The notes under the pieces are model-generated. The model was given only the letters and a program-made list of their open reading frames with translations, searched no databases and was not told the DNA's origin. A DNA stretch of 64,000 nt from Chrysophaeum taylorii (lineage: Eukaryota > Sar > Pelagophyceae > Pelagomonadales > Pelagomonadaceae): the NCBI GenBank assembly GCA_029834535.1, contig JAQMWT010000529.1, positions 62,001 through 126,000 on the forward strand. The letters are read 5' to 3'. The translations under genes were made by a program, and so were the position numbers. Shown one piece after another: positions 9,719 to 20,671 of this stretch; the first letter of the stretch is position 1, and each line of letters begins with the position of its first letter.

Positions 9719-12700
9719 ATGTGGTGGTGGTGGTGGTGGGGGTTTGTCAGCGGCAGCAGCGACGTGGTGGAGGGCGCGGAGGTTTTGCGCGTCGGAGGTC
9801 TGTTTCCGTTTAGCGACGGGAAGGGCGGGATGTACAGCGACGGTATTTTCCGATCGGTCGCCGCGGCGGCGCTGTTGGGCGTGGAACACTTCAACGCTCG
9901 GAACGGAACGATCGCGCCCGTGCTTTCGAGGAGGAGGTTGCGGCGGTGTTCGATCGAGATGAGGATGAGCGTGGGCGACACTTACGGGAATCCGTCGCGG
10001 GCGATGCGCGCGTACCGCGAGGCTTTGCCGGGGGTCGACGCCTTCGTGGGTCCGGCGAGGTCGGCGTGTTGTCAAGTCGCGGCGACGTCGGCGTCGGTGG
10101 ACGCGGTGCCCGTGGTGTCGTACTGGTCGACGGCGGCTGATTTGGCGTACAAGGATAAATACCCGATGCTCGCGCGGACGATTCCGCCCGATTCTGTCGC
10201 TGCCGAGAAGGCGACCGAGTTCCTCGCTTTTCAAGGTTTTCGCAGAGCTGGGTTGCTATACGTCGACGACACTTTCGGATCGAGCTATGCCAAAGTCATG
10301 ACTCAAACGTGTTCGGACTTGGGGATGCGGTGCGCGTCGACGGGGTACGAGGAGGGCTCGGAGTCGTCAATGCGGAGCGGTTTAGAGTTTTTGAGGTCGT
10401 ACACGATTCTCGTGTTGATCTTGTTCGACGACGATCTGGAGGTTGCGCTCGAGTTAGCTCACGCTGCCAACATGACTGGTCCAGCGACGGCTCTTTTTGT
10501 GACGGACGGCGTGACTCAGCAAAAGTTGGAATCTTTGGAAGGGACGCTTCGGGACGTGGCGAACGGCATGGGTCGCGTGTTCGCCACCGGCTACGTCGAG
10601 TCCTGGGGGCCTTCTCGCAAACTGCGGGAAATTTTTAACGCGAGGAACGCGATGGATTTTAACCAGCATCTTCCCCCAAGCGGCCACTTCACAGAAGACG
10701 AGGACTTGACCTACGACGTCGCGCACTTCGCGTACGACAGCGTCGTCTCGCTCGGCCTCGCGGCCTGCGACGCCGCCGACAAAAACGGCAGCAGCGGCGG
10801 CGGCGGCGTATCTTGGTTGGATTCGTACGCGGCCGAGTGGTGGGGGGGGGGGGGCGGCACGAACTCGACGCCCTGGGGTGTGTCGCTGATGCGAGCCCTC
10901 GTGAGTAGTGGGGTTGCCTTCGACGGCGCTTCTGGGACCGTATCGTACTCGCGAGATTCGGCCGATCGAGTCGACGCGAACCTCGTCGTCCAGAATTTCG
11001 TCGGAAACGAGACCAGAGACGTTTATATTTACGACGACAACACAAACAACGGATGGGTGGGCGGGGGGTTCGTTTATAATTCGGGATCCCAAACGCCGCC
11101 AGCTGATTCGCTCGAACTCGAGTGCGGACCCGGGTCGTTCGCGGCGGCCGACGACAAGACGTGTCGGAAGTGTGCGAAAGGGTATTACAAGTCCGGCACA
11201 ACCTTCGGAACCTCGTCGTGCATTCCTTGCGACGCCTACTCTTACGCCGATAAAGTTGGGAGCTCGGAGTGCACGAGCTGCGGGAAGAACGCGCGAATCG
11301 TCGGGGAGTCGGCGTCTACGTCGAGGTACGACTGCTATTGCGAAGCCGGAAGCTATTCGCGGGTCTGGCCGATTTCGTCGGAAAGAGGGTGCACGAGCTG
11401 CCGACATCTCGACGCCCACTGCGAGGGCGGGTCCTGTCTGCCGTCCCCGAAAAAAACCTACTGGATAGACCCCACGTTTCGCAAAGATCCGACGTCGTAT
11501 CGTTGTCGGCAAGGGTTCTGGTGTCCGGGGTCGAAGAAACCCGGCCGTGCTGCCAACGCGAACCTCACGTTCTGCCGCAACTCGAGGGGAGAGGAACTCA
11601 GGATCAAAACGCCCGAGAACTGGTGTTCGGTCGGCCGCGACGTCGCCGTACCGCTCTGCGACTCGAACTCGGTCGAAGGTAGGAGAAGGTACTTTCAGAT
11701 TTCGAGAGTCAGCATCCGGTGCCCCGACAAGGTGATGTCCCACATGCTCTTCACCGCGCTGTGCTGGTTGGTTTTGGCAGCCCTCTTCGTGACGATCAAC
11801 GAGTTGATAAGACCGCGGTACAAGGTGTTGAACTTGATTTTGGACGTCTACCAAGATCTCGGAATTATCGCGACCTTCCATTTTTACTGGCCGAAATCGT
11901 TGGAAGTGACGTTCGTGGCGTTTTTCATCGCCCTCCTCGACGTCGACACCTACGACCCGACCTGCGCGATTAGGGATTGGGGATTTCCCCACGCTTTTTG
12001 GCTGATGCTCTCGCTGCCGATAATTCACGCCGCGTTTCGCGTCGCGTGGACCGCGTGCACGGCCCCCCGCGACCCCGAGGCGTGGCGCCACACCATCGGC
12101 CGTCTCCTCTCATTTCTCTTCGGCTCTTATCCGTCCCTCATAACTCGCTGCGAATCGGCGTTCACGTGTCGGCACGTTCGAGGTGTCGGCTACAGGCAGG
12201 TCGAGAATCTCGCGCAGTCTTGCGCAGCGCAATCGAATCAAGTACGTCGAATTGTCGCTGCCTGTTACCTCGCGGTGGTCGTGATCGCCGTGCCCGCCTG
12301 CATCTTCGTCCACCTCACCTTTCTTCGCCGACAAAATTTGCTCTGCGCGCGCGAAACTCTCGACAAGTACGGCTTTTTGTACGACTCGTTCAACTCGAAC
12401 GCCCTGCACTGGGGCGTCGTCAGATTCACCAAGCAGGCGCTCCTCTGTACCATAGCCACCACGCTCTGGGCCTCTCCGGCGACCCAGATGCTCGCGACCG
12501 TTTTTCTTCTCACGTTCATCGCCTCCGAACATAGTCGGGCATCCCCGAATCTCGCCGACGTCTGCAACCAGTTCGAGCTCGCGGGCCTAGGCCTCTCCAT
12601 CGTCTGCAGCTGCCTCGGCTTCATTTTCACCTACGTCGAGTCCAACAAAACGATGTCCAAAAGCACGCGCCACGTCTTTTTTTTCCAAGCATTCTTCTTC

Positions 12701-12892
12701 GCGGTCCAAGGGATCTATCTCGTCGCGGGCCTCTACGTCACCTTCAACGAGACCAAGACCGTCGCCGCCCGCGACGCGGCGAAACGTGCCCTTACGGCTG
12801 CTGCTGCGGCGGACAGCACCACCTTCCACGCCGTCGCCCGACGCATCTCCACAAAGCTCCTCCGCGCGGGCCTCGACGATGACGACGACTCG

Positions 12893-12930
<38 letters not shown>

Positions 12931-13516
12931 AACTGCCCGTCTCGAAATTCTAGAAACTTTCAAAGGTCCTTGGCTCAAGAGCTGGGTCGAGGGAAAGACG
13001 TTCCGCGATGATCCCAGGTTTTCGCGCGACCTTTTGAGGTCCTTGGACAGAGCGATCGCCCCCTTCGTCGCCGACGACTCCCTCACGAACAACTTCTCCA
13101 ACTCCTACGAGGCCTCGTTTTACCGCCACCTCGACGTCTGCTTCCCCTCGCTCCTCGACCTCCTCGTCACCTGCTCCGACGACCTCCAGCACACCATCAA
13201 AAACGCCGTCACGGCCATCGCCTCCGCGACCTATTTCCTCGAAACATCCCGCTTCTCTCTGAGCGCGTGCCTCGAAAAAATCGACCGCAGTTCGGTCCTC
13301 TTTTTCCTCCTCCACTCCTCCCGCGCCCACCGCGCGATGTTCCAGGACTTCATCCGCCGCATCGTCAGCGACAACCCGACCCACAGCGCGCAGGAGCACC
13401 GGGCCAACGCCCTCAAGCTCGCCCTCGCGCTCCAGCGAGCCTACCGCCTCCGCAAGGGACTCCAAACTCTTTTCACCACTTCCACCAAAGCGGCGGCGGT
13501 CGCCTCCTCGTCCTGA
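9719..13516 (+). CDS. Receptor with PBP-like ectodomain, cysteine-rich repeats and multi-pass membrane region
   Basis: This 1265-residue protein starts at the first ATG after an in-frame stop at 9680; a TGG run gives it a tryptophan-rich N-terminus that may serve as a weak signal peptide. Residues about 20-460 resemble the type I periplasmic-binding/ANF receptor ligand domain (VGGLFPFSDG...FVGPARSACC...VSYWSTAADL). Residues about 465-640 hold paired-cysteine motifs of the GCC2/GCC3 or ephrin-receptor-like type. From about 670 to 1020 there are roughly eight hydrophobic helices, then a long Asp run encoded by GAC repeats (about residue 1055-1075) and a helical cytoplasmic tail. The role is probably small-ligand sensing at the cell surface; the ligand is unknown. 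The gene starts only 81 bp from the transposon's right end and converges on the next gene with 22 bp between stops. Confidence 0.75.
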
Positions 13517-13538
13517 AAGCTATGAATAATGAGTAGTA

Positions 13539-14138
13539 TTAGTTCCTCGTCAACAAGGTCGTGTCTTTTTTGTAATCCGCGGCGAGGCGGCGCGCGCGTC
13601 GCGCGAGCGCGACGCGCGTCTTCGACACGAACTCCGGAGTCAGCTTCCTCTCGAGGGGCTGCTCACCGCCGTCCAACAACAACAGTTGGGCCGTCGCAAC
13701 GACATACACCCCGCAGTCGTACCCGTTTTCCTGGGGGGGGGTGGGGACGCGCCGGGGCGGTCCCGTCGTCCCTCCGAGCCGCTCGACGACTCTCCGCGCC
13801 GCGATTCCGTCCGTTGTTCCTAACGAGTCGTAGTGCAGCCACGAGCCGTCCCCAAAGGTCGCCACGAGGCTCCAGTGCGTCCCCTGGCTCTGGAAATCCA
13901 GGGCGTCGTTCACGGGGGCCAGGACTATCGGCGGCATCTGCGCCCGGAACTCCTCGATTTCCTCCGGCTCGGCCTGGAACAGCAAATACGACACCACCGC
14001 CGGGTCCACCAGCAACACACCCTCCCGCTCCAATTCCCGGAAACCGAAGTTTATGCACGCGTCGTTCAGCCACCGCGGCGCGTCGAACAACGATATGTCG
14101 CTCTCGTACAACACGGCGTCCTTGTAGTTCAACATCAT
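13539..14138 (-). CDS. SENP8: NEDD8-specific cysteine protease, SENP8/DEN1-like (C48 family)
   Basis: The 199-residue protein is a compact Ulp1-type catalytic domain with almost no extra sequence, which is the SENP8/NEDP1 arrangement. The catalytic residues are visible: His88 in GTHWSLV, Asp104 in HYDSL, Gln136 in PPQENGYDCG and Cys142. The N-terminal DAPRWLNDACINFGF matches the segment that binds the modifier tail. Known members process NEDD8 and remove it from cullins and other targets. The first two codons are both ATG. It is divergent from Sec24 with 127 bp between starts. A SUMO-directed activity is the main alternative. Confidence 0.85.
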   Translation of the reverse strand: MMLNYKDAVLYESDISLFDAPRWLNDACINFGFRELEREGVLLVDPAVVSYLLFQAEPEEIEEFRAQMPPIVLAPVNDALDFQSQGTHWSLVATFGDGSWLHYDSLGTTDGIAARRVVERLGGTTGPPRRVPTPPQENGYDCGVYVVATAQLLLLDGGEQPLERKLTPEFVSKTRVALARRARRLAADYKKDTTLLTRN

Positions 14139-14265
14139 TTTTTTAGCCTTTTTTCTAACCCTACAAAAGTGTTAACCGGTAATAATAAATAAACAAACAA
14201 ACAAACAAACAATAAGGTCCGTTACTATAGACAGACAGACAGACGACGAGAGACCGAGACGAGCG
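14139..14265. promoter_or_regulatory. Shared promoter region between SENP8-like and Sec24 genes
   Basis: Only 127 bp separate the two divergent start codons. The interval holds an AT-rich AATAAATAAACAAAC run and a short CAGA repeat. It presumably drives both genes, but no consensus element can be assigned with confidence. Confidence 0.4.
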
Positions 14266-14458
14266 ATGTCGTCGTCGTACCACCGGCAGCAAAACCCGCC
14301 GGGGTGGCCGCAGCAGGCGCCGCCGCCGCCGCCGCAGCAGCAGCAGTTTCAGGCGCCCCCCCCGGCGTTCCAGGCTGCGCCCCCGAGGTTCCAGGCGCCC
14401 CCCCCCACACCTCAGATGCAAGCCCCGCCGCCGACGTTCCAGGTTCCGCCTCCGCCGC

Positions 14459-14504
<46 letters not shown>

Positions 14505-16953
14505 TCAACAACATCAACAACCGCCGCCGCCGACGTTCCAGGCGCCGCCGCAACCACGAGCACCGCCGGCCTTCCAGCAGCAACCGCCTCAGATGTTGTA
14601 CCCTACGGAGCAGATGGGAAAGATGTCGCTGGGGCCGCCTCCGAGCCAGGGCGCGCAGCCTCAGCGGCTGTACGCGGGGAACGCGCCACCACCCGTGCCG
14701 GAGCGCGAGGCGGCGACTCCGGCCGAGTCGTTGAGCGTCGACCACGCGTCGCGGTGCGACCCCCGGTTCATGCGGTGTACGGTCTCGCAGCTCGCCAACT
14801 CGGCGGCGACCGCGGCCCAGACCCGGCTTCCGATCGGGATAATCTGCCAGCCGATGGCACTCGACACGACGCACGAGGGACCGTTGGACGTGGTGAATTT
14901 CGGATCGACCGGGATCGTGAGGTGCAAGAAGTGCCGGGCGTACGTGAATCCGTACGTTTCGTGGGTGAACAACGGCAGGCAGTGGCGGTGCAACGTGTGC
15001 GGCTTCGTGAACGACGTTCCGAATTCTTATTTTTGCCAGCTCGATCCGGAAACGGGGCAGCGGCGAGACGTGGAGCAGCGGCCCGAGCTGCGGAAGGGGT
15101 CGGTCGAGTTGGTGGCTCCGGGGGAGTACATGGTCCGTCCCCCCCAGCCGCCCGTCTACGTGTTCGTCGTCGACGCGTCGCCCGCGGCCGTCGCGTCCGG
15201 GTTGGTGGACGTTGTTGCTTCCACGATTAAAAATTCGCTCGACGGTCTCCCGGGCGCGCCGCGAACGCAGTTCGCTCTTCTCACCTACGACAACTCGATC
15301 CATTTCTACAACCTCAAATCCACGCTCTCCGCGCCGCGAATGGTCTGCGTCGCCGACCTCGTGGATCTTTTCGTGCCGCTTCCCGACGACTTGCTGGTGA
15401 ACTTGGCGGATTCGAGGGACCTTATCGACGCGCTGCTCGACGCGCTCCCCGCGATGCATTCGGGGGGAACCTCCCAGCCACAAGGCGGCGGCGGTACTAG
15501 TTTCGGCGGCGGCGGCCTCGCCTTGGGTCCCGCGCTCGTAGCCGCGTACCGCGTGATGGGGCACGTCGGCGGCAAGCTCTGCGTCTTCGCGTCCGGCCTA
15601 GCTACCGCGGGCGAGGCAGCTCTGAAACCGCGCGAGACGCCTCGAGCGTACGGGACCGAGCAGGAGCGCCATCTTTTGCGGCCGGCTTCCGAGCCGAACG
15701 AAACCTCGTGGTACGAGACCAAAGCCGTCGAGTTCTCGCGACTCCAGATCGGGGTGGAGCTGTTCGTGACGAGCTCGCACTACGCGGACGTGGCTACGCT
15801 GGCCGTCCTCCCCAAGATCACGGCCGGCCAGCTGTATTACTACCCCGGGTTCCGCGCCCGCCGCGACGGCTCGAAGCTAAGCGCCGAGCTCGGCCGCGCG
15901 TTGACCCGACCCACCGGCTTCGAAGCGGTGATGCGAGTGCGCTGCACCCGCGGCCTCCGCGTTTCTGCGTTTCGCGGCAACTACTACATCCGCGGCCACG
16001 ACCTCCTCGCGCTCCCCAACTGCTCGCCCGAGTCGGTTTTTGCGCTCGAATTGACGAACGACGAACAGCCTCTGACCACCGCCGTCGCTTCGGTCCAGGC
16101 TTCGCTCCTCTACACCACGTCCTCGGGCGAACGCCGGATTCGCGTTCACACGATGGTCGTCCCCGTCACGGCCAGCGCGTCCGAGGTCGTGGCCTCGGCC
16201 GACGTCGACGCCCTCGTCAACGTCCTCGCGAAGGCCTCCGTCGACGTCGCCCTCAAACAGGGCTTAGAAGCCGCGCGCGCCAAGCTCCAGCAAAAGTGCG
16301 TCGAGATCGTCTCGGCCTGTCGCGCCGCCTCGGCCACTTCCGCCGCTCCGTCGACGGTTCCGTACCACCAGCCCCCGCCCAACCGGGCGGCACCCCGCGC
16401 CTTCAAGCTCCCCGAATCCCTCCAGCTCCTCCCCCTCTACACCATGTCTCTCCTCAAGTCTTCGGCCTTTCGCGGCGGCGCCGACGTTCCCGCCGACGAA
16501 CGCTCCTTCGTCCTCCAGCGCCTCGACAACATGTCCCCCGAACAGTCCCGCTACTACGTCTACCCGCGCCTCCTCCGCCTCGATACCGACAACGACTCCC
16601 CCTCAAACCTTTCTGCCGAAGCGATCCAGTCAGACGGCGCCTACCTCCTCGACAACTCCCTCGGCTTTTGGATCTGGCTCGGCGCCAACGCGGACCCGTC
16701 CTTCCTCGACGCCGCCTTCCTCGTCGACGACCAGGACCTCAAACTCAATACCGACGACAACAACAACCTCAAGAAGCTCATCGAGGATCTCCGCGCGAAC
16801 CGACCCCCCTACCTCGACCTCGACGTCATCCGCGAGGGCGACCCGCACAAACAGCCCGTCTTCTTCCGCCACCTCGTCGAGGACCACGCCAACTTCTCCG
16901 GCGGCCAGTTCACCTACCAGGAGTTCATGGCCCACGTCCAGCGCCACTCCTAG
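14266..16953 (+). CDS. SEC24: COPII coat protein Sec24
   Basis: This 895-residue protein has the full Sec24 layout. Residues 1 to about 140 are low-complexity, with Pro-rich blocks and a long glutamine run encoded by CAA repeats (14457-14520). The zinc finger follows with C220, C223, C242 and C245. Then come the trunk (von Willebrand-like; VYVFVVDASPAAVASGLV), the beta-sandwich and helical regions, and a C-terminal gelsolin-like domain (LDNSLGFWIWLGANADPSFL). Sec24 binds Sec23 and selects cargo for vesicles leaving the endoplasmic reticulum. The start is the first ATG after the short divergent promoter. The gene has no intron. Confidence 0.95.
14457..14520 (+). repeat. CAA trinucleotide tract encoding polyglutamine in Sec24
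   Basis: An uninterrupted CAA run followed by CAACAT interruptions. It encodes about 20 glutamines in the disordered N-terminus and is probably length-variable. Confidence 0.9.
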
Positions 16954-16956
16954 AGG

Positions 16957-17019
16957 AGGAGGAGGAGGAGGAGCTTCTTTTCTTCTTCTTCTTCTTCTTC
17001 TTCTTCTTCTTCTTCTTCT
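16957..17019. repeat. AGG run followed by CTT run downstream of Sec24
   Basis: (AGG)n passes directly into (CTT)n, so the transcript 3' region is purine-rich then pyrimidine-rich. It lies three bases after the Sec24 stop. Confidence 0.85.
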
Positions 17020-17136
17020 ACTTTCCGCGCGATGATACTATAAGATATATATCTACGATGATGTTGTCTGTCACAACAACAACAACAACGCTCTTCTTTC
17101 TTCTTCCGAATTGATTGTACAAAAGCAGCAGCAGGA

Positions 17137-18081
17137 ATGTGGTGCGATGCGCTCCCGGCAGCATGTCGCGGCGAGGTGTTCGCATGGCTCGGCGCCTGCG
17201 ACCTCGTCCGCCTCACGCTCTGCTGCCGAGACTTCGGCGAGACCGCCATCGAAGCCGCCAAAACACGCACAACAACAAACCGATTCCCAAACTACCTCCG
17301 CGCGCTCCGGTACACCGAACGTCTCGAATCCTTCGTCGGACCGGCGCCTCCGCGCTCCTGGCGCGACGAGTGGATCTCTCTCGAACGACAACGAGAATTC
17401 GTCTTGCCGGGAACAGAATCCTCGCCGGAAAAATCTCTCCAATACGTCAAACCCTCGGCCGAATGGAAGTACGCGAACGGCTGGCCAAAAGACCTCGCCG
17501 ACGGGCACACCCTCCTCATGACGAAATTCAAGGCCGTCCTTGGAGAAGCGATCCGCCACCGCAACGCGACATTTGCCGCTTCCGTTTTTTTGGTCTCTTC
17601 CGTTCTCACTTCTCGAGCCTCCGTCGAGCCGATCGCACCCCCGTCCTACAACGACCTCGACGGCCCCTACGGACTCAGACGAGCCGACCCCGTCTGGGCC
17701 CAGCTCCCGACGGCACCCCTCGGCACGACCTTCGAAACCACCACCCCCCTCGAAGCCTCCGCCTCGCGCGCCTGCCTCACCCCCGACGGCTTCCGCGCCC
17801 CCATCATCGACGTCAAGGGACACTGCGACGACGTACAGTACCAACCCCAAGACTCCGACGTCGTATGTTTCATCTCTAAACCCCACGATTCAATCGGATT
17901 CCACTCCCTCGTCCGAACGGCCGCGACCAAGCACGAACGCCAATTCGACCTTCCCCCACTCGCGACCGTTACCCTCGTCAACGTCCAAGAACCCCTCACC
18001 TGGAAGACCCAATTCCAAGATTCCGCGCCCCAATTCTACGTCAACCGCCGCCTCTACACCGTCCACGTCTCCTACCTCTGA
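17137..18081 (+). CDS. F-box-like protein of unknown target
   Basis: The 314-residue protein opens with an F-box-like segment (about residues 3-40, LPAACRGEVFAWLGACDLVRLTLCCRDF), which in this family binds Skp1 in SCF ubiquitin ligases. The remaining 270 residues contain no repeat or motif I recognise. A stretch around residues 100-135 (PSAEWKYANGWPKDLADGH) looks globular. The start is the first ATG, after an AAC repeat at 17080-17097. The gene is intronless and lies 183 bp after Sec24 on the same strand. The F-box call is by pattern only. Confidence 0.55.
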   Translation: MWCDALPAACRGEVFAWLGACDLVRLTLCCRDFGETAIEAAKTRTTTNRFPNYLRALRYTERLESFVGPAPPRSWRDEWISLERQREFVLPGTESSPEKSLQYVKPSAEWKYANGWPKDLADGHTLLMTKFKAVLGEAIRHRNATFAASVFLVSSVLTSRASVEPIAPPSYNDLDGPYGLRRADPVWAQLPTAPLGTTFETTTPLEASASRACLTPDGFRAPIIDVKGHCDDVQYQPQDSDVVCFISKPHDSIGFHSLVRTAATKHERQFDLPPLATVTLVNVQEPLTWKTQFQDSAPQFYVNRRLYTVHVSYL

Positions 18082-18486
18082 TCTCATCTCATCTCATCTC
18101 GTGTGGTATGGGGGTCTCTTTTTTTTTTTCCGAAAACGGTCTACCCCCTTCTTCAAATAATTGTAGGGGTTTCATTTTTTGAGAGTCAAAAAAAATACTA
18201 GACCCTCCTTTGATACGCTACGCAGCAACCACCATTTATTATTACATCTCAGCTTCTCTACTACTACTACCATAAGCTCGCGTTCTACCGATGTGGGAGC
18301 CCGCGTCGCCTGCGAGAAGGCCCCCGCCAAAAACCACATCTCAATCGTCCCTCGAACCTCCTTATTAATCCGATGTTGGTGTTCCTTCGCCGCCACAGAA
18401 GACTGCCTCATCACCCTGACGGCTCGACACCACCACCACCGAAAGAAAACACGGCACTATCATTCTCAAGCGCCCCATTAATCTTC
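18082..18486. other. Intergenic stretch, no gene seen
   Basis: Begins with four CATCT repeats and T runs just after the F-box-like gene, consistent with a 3' region. Nothing else is recognisable before the Helitron-derived copy. Confidence 0.5.
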
Positions 18487-19387
18487 TTCCTTACTACTAA
18501 TCGGCAGACGTTTAGCCCAGCGCGCCATTCTCACGCCCCGTCGAAACGATGTTGTCGATGCTGACAACGCGCGCATGACCGCGGCCTTTTTTTTCCCGGA
18601 TACGAGGCGTCGGAGTTCTTTTCGGCAGACTAGGTTGGGTCGGAAGACGACCCCTCGCTCTTTGCAGGCTTCGAGTTTCCCAACTCCCTGACAAAACCAA
18701 CGGCATGCTGACTTTGAGCGCGAGCTTAAAAAAGTCTTCGCAACCTCGATCCGTCGCACGAACTCTGCAACGGCACCCGATACGTGATCGATCGTGTGTC
18801 GTGTCACCGAGGCTCCTCCAACCAGTATCCCTTAAGCCCCGCCGACGCCAAACGATCACCAAGAGCCAGGGGCAGACGCCCCGCGAGGTCGGCGTCCTCT
18901 TGCCCAAGCCCGTCTTCTGCCACTTCCAGAGCTCTACGCGGCTCTCTGTCGAGTCGGCAACCCCGAGGATATCCTCCTCTGGGTCGACGACTCTGCCCCA
19001 CACGTGCTGCACAACACCGATAAGCCCCCTCCCGGCGTCTACGCGCGCACTGTAGGTGAACTTACTGGGACCAGGTGAAACTTACTGGGGTTTGAGATTA
19101 TTGGGACAAGGTGAACTTACTGGGACCAGGTGAGCTTACTGGGACCAAGTGAGCTTACTGGGGTTTTTAGAGTGAACGCAAAGGCTAGCGGCGTGTACGG
19201 ATCAAAGCAGCTTAGATTGGCGGAGGTGAGAGCGACGAGCTCGAAGGAGAGTGGGGTGAGTGGGTGTGAGCACGAGTGGGCTTACGCCGAATTTACTGGG
19301 GTTAGAGATTGGGACTAGGTGAACTTAACGGGGTGAAAATGCTGGGGTTAGAGATTGGGACGAGGTGAACTTACTGGCCTGCACTTG
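18487..19387 (+). mobile_element. Non-autonomous Helitron-derived element, copy B
   Basis: Starts with TCCTTACTACTAATCGGCAG and ends with GGCCTGCACTTG followed by T. The usual 5' tract (CCCTCGATTTAGGG) is missing, so this copy has an internal deletion near its start. The helicase relic shows LRNLDPSHELCNGTRYVIDRV in one frame and TITKSQGQTPREVGVLLPKP in another, the best-preserved Pif1 motifs in the window. The minisatellite tail covers about 19045-19387. Confidence 0.7.
18529..19040 (+). pseudogene. Pif1/Helitron helicase C-terminal remnant (copy B)
   Basis: Three reading frames must be joined to follow the helicase, so it is a relic. Visible blocks in order: the DVVDADNARMTA segment, the LRNLDPS...CNGTRY segment, and the motif VI region KSQGQT...LPKPVFCH. 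After these the frame ends within NTDKPPPGVYARTV, the same end as in the other copies. Confidence 0.65.
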
Positions 19388-20671
19388 TAATGATCCGAAT
19401 TAGGGTGCCGATCATGATGCTCCGCCTCTGTCGACTCAGTTATTTCCCTAGCATCGACTTGATCGTATTTCCGATGATTGAATCTATACACAAATTTTGA
19501 TGCTTCCACCAGCGTGCGAGAGGGCTCATTGAACCACGTGCGTCCGCGAGGGGTTGTTAGATGTCACGACCTTGCACCCGCAAATGAAAGGTAGGTGCCG
19601 CCCGCCAACTGTGTCGTGACTCATATCTGCGTACGTGAACAGACAGTATATTATGAGATCCTGTCGTGCCGACGAGGAGCAGCGTCGTCAGGTGCGCGCA
19701 AGAGGCAGCAACATCCCGTTGCGTTTGGCCTGCTCAATTTTTGGCGCCATCCTTATTGCCTGACAACAACGTCTGCGTTGTCGACGTTCTGGCTCGCACA
19801 TAAGAAGGAGGAAAGAAGGCGCCGTTTGCTTCTGGCCACCGGGCTGAGGCGTCATCCTCATTGCCAACGCAACGACTCACGATGTTCTGACTCGCACAAC
19901 AACGTTCTGAGAACGAGCCGTATTCTTTCTTTCTTTCTTTCTTTCTTTCTTTATTTCTTTCTTTCTTTCTTTGACAACGAGGCGTCGCGCTCAACGTCTG
20001 CGTGGTCGACGTGGCCGTTCTGACTCGTACAAAAACTTTTATTTGTTGAAAGGGGCGGCCGTTTCTCTTTCTTTGAGAACCTAGCTGACGTAAGTTGTCA
20101 TGGCGGCCGCCTCCTTCAACGGCTCCTTCCTTCTTTCTGTGGCAACTGAAAAAAAGTAATAATTCTGCGTAGTTCCGCGCAGTAGCTCTTGGTTTGAGGA
20201 AATCAAGAAGGGTCCTTTCCGCGCAACGGGTCTCAGGAGGAGTATTGTTCCGCGCTATAGTTCTGGGCAACATGAATTATTATTATTGGGCGGGAAAACC
20301 AAACCAAACCAAGGGTTATAGTTATGTCCTGCACCGCGTGGCAAACGAACGGCTGTATTCTCCGCAGTTTCGCCGCCGAGAGGGGAATTATTCTTTGGTC
20401 CCAACAAACCGGAAATGGCTCGAACAACAAGGGTTCAGGATAAAAAATAACTGGCTCTGAACTGATGATTCGACATCATCAGAGACTTGTTGTTGTTGTT
20501 GTTGTTGTTGTTACTAGACCGGCAAGTAATTAATTAAGTATTTATTCCGCGTACGTCTTGGTCGGTCCAGGCCCGCGAGCCTCCTCCTAGGTAGGGAGGT
20601 GAGTTTGCGTTCTCTCGCGTCGTGCGTGGTCGAGTCTTTGTGCAGGGACGAACACACTATGGGTGGGTCGG
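19388..20671. other. Intergenic stretch with simple repeats
   Basis: No gene supported. A (TTTC)n microsatellite spans about 19921-19975 and a (TTG)n run about 20488-20512. Two related blocks around 19755-19800 and 19980-20030 share caacgtctgcgt and gtcgacgt words, an old local duplication. An 88-codon frame at 20194-20460 has no recognisable feature. Confidence 0.45.

Noticed and set aside
10454-12091. A 545-codon minus-strand frame opposite the receptor gene
   Set aside because: Antisense shadow of a strongly supported gene; Arg/Pro/Val-rich with no domain.
14161-17114. Long frames on both strands overlapping Sec24 in other phases
   Set aside because: They arise from triplet repeats and GC bias; Sec24 explains the region fully.
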